Assembly (NCBI GenBank): GCA_023386045.1 | Contig: JAEWKK010000018.1 | Coordinates: 1-64,000 of the forward strand | From: Bacteroidota bacterium | GTDB lineage: Bacteria > Bacteroidota > Bacteroidia > Chitinophagales > Chitinophagaceae | Direction of reading: 5' to 3' | Length of the DNA: 64,000 nucleotides | Part shown: positions 8,519-16,117 of the stretch, one piece after another | How the letters are laid out: every line of letters begins with the position of its first letter | How positions within the stretch are numbered: position 1 is the first letter of the stretch | Program-made: the position numbers and the translations under genes | The notes under the pieces: generated by a model | What the model was told of the DNA's origin: nothing | Database searches by the model: none | Seen by the model: the letters and a program-made list of their open reading frames with translations, nothing else

Positions 8519-10411
8519 ATGCAGGATATATTAAAGCAATACTGGGGTTATGATGATTTCCGTCCTTTGCAGAAGGAGATCATTCAATCCGTGCTGGATG
8601 GAAACGACACACTCGCCATCCTACCGACCGGTGGTGGTAAGTCCATCTGCTTCCAGGTGCCTGCCATGGCGATGGAAGGTATCTGCCTGGTGATCTCTCC
8701 TTTGATTGCATTGATGAAGGACCAGGTGGAGAACCTGAGAAAAAAAAACATACCTGCCTTACTGATCCATTCGGGTATGAAAAGGCCTGATGTAATCCAG
8801 ACACTCAAAAATGCAACCCAGGATTATTTCAAATTTTTATACCTCTCACCTGAAAGACTGGAAACATCACTTTTCAAAGAATACCTGCCTGCATTAAATG
8901 TAAACCTCATTGCTGTTGACGAAGCGCACTGTATTTCACAGTGGGGTTATGATTTCCGTCCCTCCTATTTGAAAATTGCCGCATTAAGAGAAGAGCTGCC
9001 TTCAGTTCCTGTGCTGGCCCTGACTGCTTCTGCAACTGAGGAAGTTCAAAAAGATATCTGCCAAAAACTGGAATTCAAAAAGGAAAAGATCTTCAGGCAA
9101 TCCTTTGAAAGAAAAAATCTTTCCTATAGTGTTTTCAAACTGGATTCAAAACCACCCAGACTTATCGAGATCATTTCAAAAGTTCCGGGTACTGCTATTG
9201 TCTATTGTAAAAGCCGCAGGCGTACCAGCGAGATCATGAATCTTTTGCAGATGCATGGCATCAGTGCCAGTCACTACCATGCGGGACTGGAAGCAGAAGA
9301 AAGAAACCGCCGGCAAAAGGACTGGATCGAAAACAAAGTGAGGGTGATGGTTTGCACCAATGCCTTTGGAATGGGCATCGACAAACCTGATGTTCGGCTG
9401 GTGATTCATGCGGATCTGCCCGACTGTCTTGAAAACTATTACCAGGAGGCAGGCCGCGCGGGACGCGATGGTCAAAAATCCTATGCGGTACTACTTTATG
9501 ATGAACAGGATATCCAGGAACTGGAACAGCTACACCTCGTTCGCTTTCCTTCAATAGAGGAGATCCGGGCAGTTTACAAGGCACTGGTGAATTTTTTACA
9601 GGTGCCTTCCTATTCAGGTGAATACCAGAATTATACTTTTCGCTTCCAGGACTTCATCCAGAATTTTTCATTAAAAAGCCAGCAGGCTCTTTATGCATTG
9701 AAAGCCCTTGAAGCTGATGGCTGGATATATTTCAATGAAAAATATTTTTCTCCTTCCACCATTGTTTTTACCTGCAACAGGTATTTATTGAATGAATTTC
9801 AAAATAGTCATCCCAAATTCGAACCTTTACTTACCACGCTCCTGAGATCTTATGGTGGCATTTTTGATTTTCCTGCTTTTATCTCGGAAAAATTAATGGC
9901 CAGGCTATTAAAAAAAGAGGAAGCCTATATCAAAAAAGAGCTGCAAAGGATCCATGCATTTGGCATCATCAGTTATTCGCCACAGAATGAAGACCCGCAA
10001 CTGACATTCAGGAAACAAAGAGTTCCTGCGGAAGAACTGATTTTGAATACAGGTCCTTATCTCAAAAGAAAAGATGCCTTTGTACAACGCGTTCAAAAAA
10101 TGATTGGCTATGTAAAAACCAGCAGTTGCAGGAGCCAGTTCATTAACCAGTATTTTGGTGATGAGGAAGCAAGGCCTTGCGGTATTTGTGATAATTGTCT
10201 CAATGCGGCAGCAGGTGCATTAACACCAGAAGAATTCAAAATCTATGCAGCGCAGATTGTGGAGCATCTTGAAAAAAAACAATTGACTGCGGATGGACTG
10301 ATGAAGGAATTAAAAGGAATTAGAAAAGAAAAAGCCTGGAAGGTCCTGGAGTTTCTTCAGTCAGAAAATAAAATAAAGATCAGCAAGGAAGGAATGGTAT
10401 CGTTAAAGTAA
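8519..10411 (+). CDS. recQ: ATP-dependent DNA helicase RecQ
   Basis: 3'-5' superfamily 2 helicase acting in recombination and replication-fork repair. Residues 1-~345 form the two RecA-like lobes: FRPLQKEII (Q motif region), Walker A LPTGGGKSI (~36-43), DEAHCISQWGYDFRPSY (~134-150), SATEEV, and the lobe-2 motif QEAGRAGRDG. A RecQ-specific zinc cluster follows, with C-x(n)-CGICDNC near residues 535-560. The 630-residue protein ends with a winged-helix region and a short helical tail; I do not see a clear HRDC domain. The ATG at 8519 follows the four-helix-bundle gene closely, suggesting joint transcription. Confidence 0.95.
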   Translation: MQDILKQYWGYDDFRPLQKEIIQSVLDGNDTLAILPTGGGKSICFQVPAMAMEGICLVISPLIALMKDQVENLRKKNIPALLIHSGMKRPDVIQTLKNATQDYFKFLYLSPERLETSLFKEYLPALNVNLIAVDEAHCISQWGYDFRPSYLKIAALREELPSVPVLALTASATEEVQKDICQKLEFKKEKIFRQSFERKNLSYSVFKLDSKPPRLIEIISKVPGTAIVYCKSRRRTSEIMNLLQMHGISASHYHAGLEAEERNRRQKDWIENKVRVMVCTNAFGMGIDKPDVRLVIHADLPDCLENYYQEAGRAGRDGQKSYAVLLYDEQDIQELEQLHLVRFPSIEEIRAVYKALVNFLQVPSYSGEYQNYTFRFQDFIQNFSLKSQQALYALKALEADGWIYFNEKYFSPSTIVFTCNRYLLNEFQNSHPKFEPLLTTLLRSYGGIFDFPAFISEKLMARLLKKEEAYIKKELQRIHAFGIISYSPQNEDPQLTFRKQRVPAEELILNTGPYLKRKDAFVQRVQKMIGYVKTSSCRSQFINQYFGDEEARPCGICDNCLNAAAGALTPEEFKIYAAQIVEHLEKKQLTADGLMKELKGIRKEKAWKVLEFLQSENKIKISKEGMVSLK

Positions 10412-10444
10412 TGCACTTCGATATTGCTGAACAGTATTACAACT

Positions 10445-10541
10445 GTACAAGAGTGCGACGCAACTAAAGTATTATAGTAGTAATTAGTTGGGTCCCAACA
10501 AAAATTCCCTGATCAGCTTTTCTTGCGTCGCACCCTTGTAC
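10445..10541. repeat. Inverted-repeat element (19-bp arms) between recQ and the HerA-like gene
   Basis: Left arm GTACAAGAGTGCGACGCAA (10445-10463) and right arm TTGCGTCGCACCCTTGTAC (10523-10541) are reverse complements with one mismatch. The loop of 59 bases holds a second perfect palindrome, GTTGGG-T-CCCAAC (10487-10499). A solo copy of the arm lies at 34419-34439. The element sits between convergent recQ and the DUF853-type gene, so it may end transcription from either side, but it has no U-run and looks like a dispersed miniature element. Confidence 0.75.
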
Positions 10542-10578
10542 TTCCTGTTCTTTATTGATCAATAACCATTCATGAAAA

Positions 10579-12138
10579 TTAAAACAGGCTTTTTCTTCTT
10601 CTGCTGGTTCCGCCCAGTCCCAACACACCCAGCAAGGAACGTGTGATCATGGTAGCGGCTGTACGACCCGCGCTTCTCACCATTGGATTGTCGAGGATAC
10701 TTTTTTCTTTGGGCGCACGTGCTGTTTTCTTTTCTTCCTTGGCCTGCTGCTCCATATGTTCGATCTCGGCTTCCCTCTGTTGTGCAGCTGCTATTTTTTC
10801 ATTTAAAATTTCATAAGCGCTATGACTGTCCACTGGTTTGTTGTATTTGGCAGCCAGTTTGGAGGCGCCAACAAGTCCGGAGATCTCAGTATCAGTAAGA
10901 ATATCCATGCGGCTGCGCGGGGGAGCCAGCATTACGTGAACCAATGGTGTGGGAATTCCTTTTTCATTCAGCATGGTGATAAAGGCTTCGCCAATACCCA
11001 GCTGCGTGATCTTTTCATCCACATCATAAAACTCTGTTTCCGGATAGTTCTCAGCTGTTTGTTTGATCACCTTGCGATCGGCTGCGGTAAACGCCCTTAA
11101 TGCATGCTGCACTTTCAGTCCCAGCTGTGAAAGAACGGAAGCCGGAACATCCATAGGATTTTGTGTACAAAAGAAAACTCCAATGCCCTTGGACCTGATC
11201 AGCTTTACAACGGTTTCTATCTGTTGTAGCAAAACCTGTGAAGCTTCATTGAAGATCAGGTGTGCTTCATCAATGAACATGATCAGTTTTGGTTTGTCAA
11301 GATCACCTTCTTCAGGGCAGGTGGCATACAATTCCGCCAGCAATTGCAGCATGAAGGTGGAGAATAGCTTGGGCCTGTCCTGCATTTCTGTAACACGAAG
11401 AATAGAGATCATGCCCCTTCCATCATCGCTGATGCGCATGAGATCATCTACTTCAAAACTTTTTTCTCCAAAGAACACATCGGCTCCCTGTTGTTGCAGT
11501 TCAATCACTTTTCGCAGAATGGTTCCCGTTGAACTGGCAGCGATTTTTCCATAAGCCTGTTCCAGTTCTTTCTTTCCCTCATTGGTAACATACTGCAGCA
11601 CCCTGATAAAATCTTTCAGGTCAAGCAGGGGCAGGCTGTTGTCATCGCAATATTTAAAAATGAGGGCAACAATGCCACCCTGCGTATCATTCAGTCCCAG
11701 GATCTTCGAAAGCAATACAGGTCCAAACTCACTAACGGTAGCTCTTAAGCGAACTCCCGGCTCATCGCTCAGCGTCAGCAATTCAACAGGATAACCCTGG
11801 GGCTTGAAATCGATACCCAGCTGCTGGCTTCTTGAAGTGATTTTATCGTTAACATTTCCCGGTTGTGCGATGCCACTGAGGTCACCTTTTATATCCAGCA
11901 GTAATACAGGCACGCTGGCATCACTTAGTCCTTCGCTCAGTAGCTGGAGGGTTTTTGTTTTACCCGTTCCCGTGGCGCCGGCTATCAATCCATGACGGTT
12001 GAGGGTGCGAAGTGGCAGCAGGATATCTGCTTCTGTTACGACCTCTCCATCCAGCATGGCCCTTCCAATTTTAATGGTTTCGCCATTGAAAGTATATCCC
12101 TTTTTTACTGCTTCTATAAATTGTTCTTTGGTTGCCAT
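10579..12138 (-). CDS. HerA-like ATPase, DUF853 family
   Basis: A cytoplasmic P-loop ATPase of the HerA/FtsK superfamily, 519 residues from MATKEQFIEAV. Walker A is AGATGTGKTKTLQ (~50-60) and Walker B is LIMFIDEAHLIF (~290); the sensor-like FFCTQNPMDVP follows. The C-terminus is charged and glutamine/glutamate-rich (coiled coil) and ends in a basic GTSRRRKSLF tail. DUF853 proteins are widespread and uncharacterised; relatives pump or translocate DNA. A TTG/ATG two codons upstream is possible, but MATKEQ is preferred. The gene is convergent with recQ and divergent from a response regulator, and stands alone on its strand. Confidence 0.88.
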   Translation of the reverse strand: MATKEQFIEAVKKGYTFNGETIKIGRAMLDGEVVTEADILLPLRTLNRHGLIAGATGTGKTKTLQLLSEGLSDASVPVLLLDIKGDLSGIAQPGNVNDKITSRSQQLGIDFKPQGYPVELLTLSDEPGVRLRATVSEFGPVLLSKILGLNDTQGGIVALIFKYCDDNSLPLLDLKDFIRVLQYVTNEGKKELEQAYGKIAASSTGTILRKVIELQQQGADVFFGEKSFEVDDLMRISDDGRGMISILRVTEMQDRPKLFSTFMLQLLAELYATCPEEGDLDKPKLIMFIDEAHLIFNEASQVLLQQIETVVKLIRSKGIGVFFCTQNPMDVPASVLSQLGLKVQHALRAFTAADRKVIKQTAENYPETEFYDVDEKITQLGIGEAFITMLNEKGIPTPLVHVMLAPPRSRMDILTDTEISGLVGASKLAAKYNKPVDSHSAYEILNEKIAAAQQREAEIEHMEQQAKEEKKTARAPKEKSILDNPMVRSAGRTAATMITRSLLGVLGLGGTSRRRKSLF

Positions 12139-12255
12139 ATGCAAAGATTAAAATGCAGGTTCAAAATATTTCAACGAAAACTTTCTTCGTAATTACCGTA
12201 GTATTTCCAGTAATAATACGGACAAATTTTTGTAGGTGAATGATTAAATTTGATC

Positions 12256-12660
12256 ATGCGATATGTACCAACCATATTGTGTGTAGACGATGATGAGGAC
12301 GACCTGCTTTTTGTAAAAGAAGCCATCGAATCACATGACCAATCCTTTCATATTGTTGAAGCAAAAAGTGGAAATGAAGCCATCCGTTTTTTAAAGGAAT
12401 GTCTTTCAAAAGAAGAACTTCCCTGCCTGGTGATCATGGATATCAATATGCCGGGAATGGATGGAAGGCAGGCCATAGGCAAGATCAGGCAGACCAACCA
12501 GCTGGAAGGAATCCCCATCACTGTTTTTACTACCTCCGCACAGGCTTCGGACAGGGAGTTTTTTGAAGAAAAGGGCATTCATTTTTTTACCAAGCCTTTT
12601 GATTATAACGTCTTCAGAAAAAAAATCGCCGACATTTTAGCCCTTTGTGCCGCTTTATAG
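12256..12660 (+). CDS. Single-domain response regulator (CheY/Rcp1-like)
   Basis: 134 residues consisting only of a receiver domain. The acidic pocket is CVDDDEDD, the phosphoacceptor aspartate is in LVIMDINMPGMDG, the switch threonine region is ITVFTTSAQ, and the conserved lysine is in FFTKPFD. There is no output domain, so it probably acts by protein contact, as Rcp1-type regulators do in phosphorelays. ATG 12256 is preferred over TTG 12250. A second single-domain regulator follows 66 bases downstream. No histidine kinase is encoded in the window near it. Confidence 0.9.
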   Translation: MRYVPTILCVDDDEDDLLFVKEAIESHDQSFHIVEAKSGNEAIRFLKECLSKEELPCLVIMDINMPGMDGRQAIGKIRQTNQLEGIPITVFTTSAQASDREFFEEKGIHFFTKPFDYNVFRKKIADILALCAAL

Positions 12661-12726
12661 CCCTGATTTTTGCCGGATATCCACATTTTTTGATTTTTGG
12701 AACTGTATTTGAATAGACAGGGCAAA

Positions 12727-13134
12727 ATGGAAGCCGTGTATAATTCAAAAAAGATATTACTGTTGGATGATAACAGGGATCTGCTGCAGATCGTCCAGAT
12801 CATCCTGAAAGGACAGGGCTATGATACCATTCTCGCCTCCTCCGTAGAAGAAGCTGTGCTCAAAATAAAAATTCATAAACCGGTATTGATCTTAATGGAT
12901 GTATGCCTTTCGGACCAGGATGGATATACCTTCTGCAGCCAGTTGAAGAATGATCCTGAAACGGGCACCATCCGCGTGATCATGATGTCGGGTGAAGATT
13001 GCAATCAGAATATGATCAGCTTTGCACATGCCGATGATTTCATGCAAAAACCTTTTGATTACAGTGATTTGATCGGGAAGGTGCACCAGCATTTTAGTTT
13101 TGCTGGTGAAGCGATCACAGATTATAGGGATTGA
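12727..13134 (+). CDS. Single-domain response regulator
   Basis: 135 residues from ATG 12727 (MEAVYNSKKILLLDDNRDLL); a longer TTG start at 12697 would add ten residues with no family support. The receiver motifs are LLLDDNRD, LILMDVCLSDQDG with the phosphoacceptor, VIMMSGED and the lysine in MQKPFDYSD. There is no output domain. It is likely cotranscribed with the regulator at 12256. The last codons (ITDYRD) are encoded by the first unit of a 24-bp tandem repeat that continues past the stop, so the native C-terminus may have been replaced by repeat sequence. Confidence 0.88.
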   Translation: MEAVYNSKKILLLDDNRDLLQIVQIILKGQGYDTILASSVEEAVLKIKIHKPVLILMDVCLSDQDGYTFCSQLKNDPETGTIRVIMMSGEDCNQNMISFAHADDFMQKPFDYSDLIGKVHQHFSFAGEAITDYRD

Positions 13135-13185
13135 TCAATCACAGATTAAAGGATTACACAGATCACAGATTAAATGATTAATTAG
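13114..13185. repeat. 24-bp tandem repeat, three units, overlapping the end of a response-regulator gene
   Basis: Three consecutive 24-base units each begin ATCACAGATT (13114, 13138 and 13162) and then diverge modestly. Unit 1 lies within the coding sequence and supplies the last six codons plus the stop of the gene ending at 13134; units 2 and 3 are intergenic. Similar CACAGATT-type strings are, to my recollection, common between genes in Bacteroidota. Confidence 0.85.
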
Positions 13186-13343
13186 ATTGGTGTAGGTTGA
13201 GTTGATTGATTTGGAATGAAAAGCAACCGGCATTTCGTGATCAAGACATTTACTGCAAGACAATTCAAGTTTTCTAACCTCAGCTATTTTTTGTAACAAC
13301 TAATTCCTTTTTATCGTTTTTAATACAACTTGAAAACAAGCAT

Positions 13344-13488
13344 TGTGCTCTTTGTGTGATTCCTGGTGTTCTTTGTGATGCGCTGTTAATTTTTGGAGCA
13401 CAAAGGACACCGAGGACCACAATGGACACAAAGTATAGCATTTCTTATAGCGTGATCCTTACAGGGAGATCCTTACCAGGATGACAAG
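13344..13488 (+). repeat. Dispersed ~145-bp element, copy A
   Basis: Matches the reverse complement of 17343-17489 over its length, with best conservation around TTTTTGGAGCACAAAG, CCACAATGGACACAAAG and CTTACCAGG. Within the copy, the strings near 13350-13376 and 13398-13433 (CTTTGTG and CACAAAG words) form an imperfect internal inverted repeat, so the RNA could fold into a long hairpin. No open frame is present. Confidence 0.8.
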
Positions 13489-13545
13489 TGCCTACTTTTT
13501 ACCAGGTTCAAATAATTGTTGCAGGCCCGATTTTTTTATGACTGA

Positions 13546-13683
13546 CTCCTGAAGGTATTTAGAACGGTTTCTTATGCCTTTACCTCAAGGGAAGTAAATG
13601 ATCCTGAAGTAATTGAAATATTATCTGATCCTGGTTTCGAATCATTCTGGATTGAAAATATTAATAATACCGTAAGTGAATAG
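13546..13683 (+). pseudogene. Possible gene remnant (C-terminal coding-like fragment)
   Basis: A 45-codon stretch is open from the stop at 13543-13545 to TAG at 13681 and reads like protein (for example YAFTSREVNDPEVIEIL and SDPGFESFWIEN), but has no start codon in frame. I do not recognise the family. It may be the last part of a decayed gene whose upstream portion was replaced by the repeat element. Confidence 0.3.
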
Positions 13684-13690
13684 CAATTTA

Positions 13691-13720
13691 AAGCTAGCTA
13701 TTCTTAATAATAGCTAGCTT
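13691..13720. repeat. Perfect 12-bp inverted repeat
   Basis: AAGCTAGCTATT and AATAGCTAGCTT flank a six-base loop (CTTAAT). It starts eight bases after the stop of the remnant at 13681, so it may be that gene's former terminator, though the U-run is interrupted (CAATTTTATT). It also lies 21 bases before the start at 13742 and could affect that gene's leader. Confidence 0.75.
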
Positions 13721-13741
13721 CAATTTTATTAAATTTATTAC

Positions 13742-14359
13742 ATGAAGGCTCTTTTGTTTTTCTTATTCTTTTCATCCTTACATGTTTTTGGCCAAACGCC
13801 TGCTTTAAATGATAGCGTTTATAAATTCAGTTACCTGTATTCCTCTAAATCTTCGATTCAGGAAATAAATACAAAAATAGAGCTGCCTGTTGCAATGGAA
13901 ATCGTTTTTGACATCACAACGAATGGAATATTATATTTGATTCAACCAAGAATTATTTCTGCCAATGTTGCGGGTTCCAAGGTTGAAAGCAATGATTCTT
14001 CAGAAGATGATATTTTAGTGGACAGATCCTCAAAAACTGTATTTATTCTTTCTGAAAAAAGATCAGCTCGCTATGATAGCGCACAACAACTTGTTTTTAT
14101 TCCAGATACCAGCAACCGAATCACCCAAATGGATAAATTGGGAAAGACTTATTTCTATAATTTAAACAATGAATTGGATAGCACAATAACTCCTTTCCCA
14201 CATTACCCTCTCTTTGAAAAAGGAATTGCAGATATCAAAACCGACAAAGGAACATGGAAACTGATGAAAATTGAAAAGGTTGATTATAATTTTACAAAAT
14301 TGGTTATTGATGTAAAATCTTTTACTCCATCCAAGGAATACTTTGTTTTTCCTTTTTAG
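13742..14359 (+). CDS. Hypothetical secreted protein
   Basis: 205 residues beginning with a clear signal peptide (MKALLFFLFFSSLHVFGQ, cleavage after GQ). The mature part is beta-rich, with no cysteine, no lipobox and no sorting domain (EIVFDITTNGILYLIQPR, KTVFILSEKRSARYD, FVFPF at the end). I do not recognise the family. It is visibly AT-richer than neighbouring genes and is flanked by repeats, an inverted repeat and a gene remnant, which suggests recent gain or weak selection. It probably faces the periplasm or outer membrane. Confidence 0.7.
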   Translation: MKALLFFLFFSSLHVFGQTPALNDSVYKFSYLYSSKSSIQEINTKIELPVAMEIVFDITTNGILYLIQPRIISANVAGSKVESNDSSEDDILVDRSSKTVFILSEKRSARYDSAQQLVFIPDTSNRITQMDKLGKTYFYNLNNELDSTITPFPHYPLFEKGIADIKTDKGTWKLMKIEKVDYNFTKLVIDVKSFTPSKEYFVFPF

Positions 14360-14596
14360 ATATTTAAACCCTCTCGATTAAACGATTTCCAGCTTCTTAT
14401 TTTTGGCTGAGCGCGGCCTAATTTTTTTAACTATAACCTGAGAATGGTTAATTGAAACCTGGAACTAAAACTGTTCATTGAAGAGTTAAGTTTTGGTATT
14501 TCCGATAAGCCTAATTTTCAAGAATTGACAATCCGGCATGTCTTTGAATCTTAAAAAAAGAAAAGCTTTAATTTTATTGAACTTAAAACTATAGTC

Positions 14597-15295
14597 ATGG
14601 CAGAAAAGAAAGCAAAAATTTTATTATGCGAGGATGATACGAACCTGGGAAGTGTACTGAAGAATTACCTTGAATTAAATGATTACGATGTAACGCTGGA
14701 GCGCGATGGCCGCCTGGGCCTGGCTGCTTTTCAACGCGAACAATTTGACCTGTGCCTGCTCGACGTGATGATGCCCAATATGGATGGATTTACCCTGGCG
14801 GAAGAGATCAGGGATATCAACCCTGACGTTCCCCTGTTCTTTCTGAGCGCCAAAACCATGAAAGAAGACATCATCCAGGGCTATAAGCTGGGAGCCGACG
14901 ATTATATTACCAAGCCCTTCGACAGTGAAGTGCTTCTTCATAAAATAAAAGCCATCCTCAAACGCAACGAGGAACTCAACCGTGAATCAGAAAACCGCGA
15001 GTTTGATCTGGCTTCTTACCATTTCAATCCCAAACTCAGGGAACTGAGCCATGATGGCAAGATGCAAACCCTTTCTCCCAAAGAAAATGAACTGCTGAAA
15101 ATGCTGGCCGAACACATGAATGACCTGCTTCCCCGTGAACAGGCTTTGAAGCGCATCTGGGGCAGCGATACTTATTTCAACGGCCGGAGCATGGACGTTT
15201 ACATCGCCAAGCTGAGGAAATATCTGAAAGATGACCCGAACATCGAGATCGTGAATATCCATGGCAATGGATTCAGGCTGGTAGTTCACGCATAA
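14597..15295 (+). CDS. OmpR/PhoB-type response regulator transcription factor
   Basis: 232 residues: receiver domain (~1-120) with LLCEDDTNL, phosphoacceptor in LLDVMMPNMDG, FFLSAKT and lysine in YITKPFD; then a winged-helix DNA-binding domain (~135-230) with LSPKENELLKMLAEHMNDLLPREQ and the recognition region GRSMDVYIAKLRKYLKDDP. It should bind DNA as a phosphorylated dimer. The resemblance is to RprY-type regulators of Bacteroidota. Its kinase is not adjacent: upstream is the AT-rich orphan gene, downstream a convergent lipoprotein. A rho-independent terminator follows at once. Confidence 0.93.
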   Translation: MAEKKAKILLCEDDTNLGSVLKNYLELNDYDVTLERDGRLGLAAFQREQFDLCLLDVMMPNMDGFTLAEEIRDINPDVPLFFLSAKTMKEDIIQGYKLGADDYITKPFDSEVLLHKIKAILKRNEELNRESENREFDLASYHFNPKLRELSHDGKMQTLSPKENELLKMLAEHMNDLLPREQALKRIWGSDTYFNGRSMDVYIAKLRKYLKDDPNIEIVNIHGNGFRLVVHA

Positions 15296-15301
15296 AACAT
15301 T

Positions 15302-15325
15302 AAGGACCGGAAACGGTCCTTTTTT
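15302..15325 (+). terminator. Rho-independent terminator of the OmpR-type regulator
   Basis: A perfect 8-bp stem AAGGACCG/CGGTCCTT with a GAAA loop is followed by a T-run to 15325, seven bases after the stop codon. It overlaps the stop of the convergent gene at 15324. Confidence 0.92.
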
Positions 15326-16103
15326 ATTTCAGCTTCTGCTGTAACTGCCTGTAAGCCGAGGCAAACATTTTAAAGCGGTGCTCCTTCTCTTTCCAGTCCA
15401 GGTCTTCTGCATAAAACAGGTAATAGAGTTTCAGGTAAGCCTTACGCACATCCGCTGTATCATAAAAACATTGCTGCCATTCATAAGGCTGGATGGAATA
15501 ATGAGTCAGTTCAAAGCCATTGCTGTAGATCTTTAAAGGACTCGGAACATTATTGACCTCAATGGTACTGGCATTCAGCCTGTCGGCCCAGGCAAAATAG
15601 GTTTCATAAAACCTGAAATGATTCTTTAACCGTTCCGTGATCTCCCTGTCGCTTTCCGGATGATCAGGCTTTTGTCTCCATTTGTTATTGCTGTAAGAAA
15701 AAGGATTTTCCAGTCCGGAAGCATGCTCTATATGATCATATCCATTAAAAGTATAGATCGCCTGCCTGGGTGCATAAAAAAGTTCCAGCTTCCCATTAAG
15801 GTTCTTTCTCACCTGGAAAGGGATGATCTTCCATCCTCCTGTTGGATTCAATATCAAGGTGTCTGATTTTGATTGCCAGCTTCCCTGTTCATAATGACCA
15901 AAATAGCTGGTATAGCTGCCATCTTCCTGCAGGTTTAAAAAAGAAGAAGGACCCAGGTTCATCGGGTTTACAACTTCAGCTATTGGATCCGTGCGTCCTT
16001 CTGTAAAAACAGCTTTTTGAAAAAGCCAGGTACGTGCCAGTTTTTCCTTGCGACTGTTACAGGCAGATAAAAACAGAACCAGGACAAGCAGGGTAATTCT
16101 CAT
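15324..16103 (-). CDS. Hypothetical lipoprotein with lipocalin-like N-terminal part
   Basis: 259 residues with a lipoprotein signal (MRITLLVLVLFLSAC; the lipidated cysteine is residue 15). The section after it (KLARTWLFQKAVF, LNLQEDGSYTSYFGHYEQGSW, DTLILNPTGGWKIIPFQV) has the pattern of lipocalin-like domains common in Bacteroidota. The second half is helical and charged, with no family I know. It is 14 bases downstream of ruvB on the same strand, so it is probably cotranscribed, and its stop overlaps the terminator of the convergent regulator gene. Confidence 0.75.
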   Translation of the reverse strand: MRITLLVLVLFLSACNSRKEKLARTWLFQKAVFTEGRTDPIAEVVNPMNLGPSSFLNLQEDGSYTSYFGHYEQGSWQSKSDTLILNPTGGWKIIPFQVRKNLNGKLELFYAPRQAIYTFNGYDHIEHASGLENPFSYSNNKWRQKPDHPESDREITERLKNHFRFYETYFAWADRLNASTIEVNNVPSPLKIYSNGFELTHYSIQPYEWQQCFYDTADVRKAYLKLYYLFYAEDLDWKEKEHRFKMFASAYRQLQQKLK

Positions 16104-16117
16104 GGCCGGAAAAGCTA

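Larger units (their letters stand above)
13186..13741. other. Repeat-rich intergenic stretch between the response regulator and the secreted orphan
   Basis: No complete gene is visible. The stretch holds, in order, unremarkable AT-rich sequence, one copy of a ~145-bp dispersed element (13344-13488), an open coding-like fragment without a start (13546-13683) and a perfect inverted repeat (13691-13720) just before the secreted protein at 13742. It looks like a site of repeated insertion and decay. Confidence 0.7.

Noticed and set aside
13114..13185. Possible CRISPR array from the 24-bp units
   Set aside because: The units are adjacent without spacers and differ from each other; no cas gene is present. 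The same holds for the 7-bp and ACTCACT repeats at 17153-17706.
13625..13660. TTCGAATC string resembling a tRNA T-loop
   Set aside because: Flanking bases do not form the five-pair T stem, and no acceptor or anticodon arm is present; the string lies in the coding-like remnant.
14525..14550. GGCATG...TTGAA resembling a sigma-54 -24/-12 promoter before the OmpR regulator
   Set aside because: Spacing between GG and the downstream G is wrong and GC is missing at -12.
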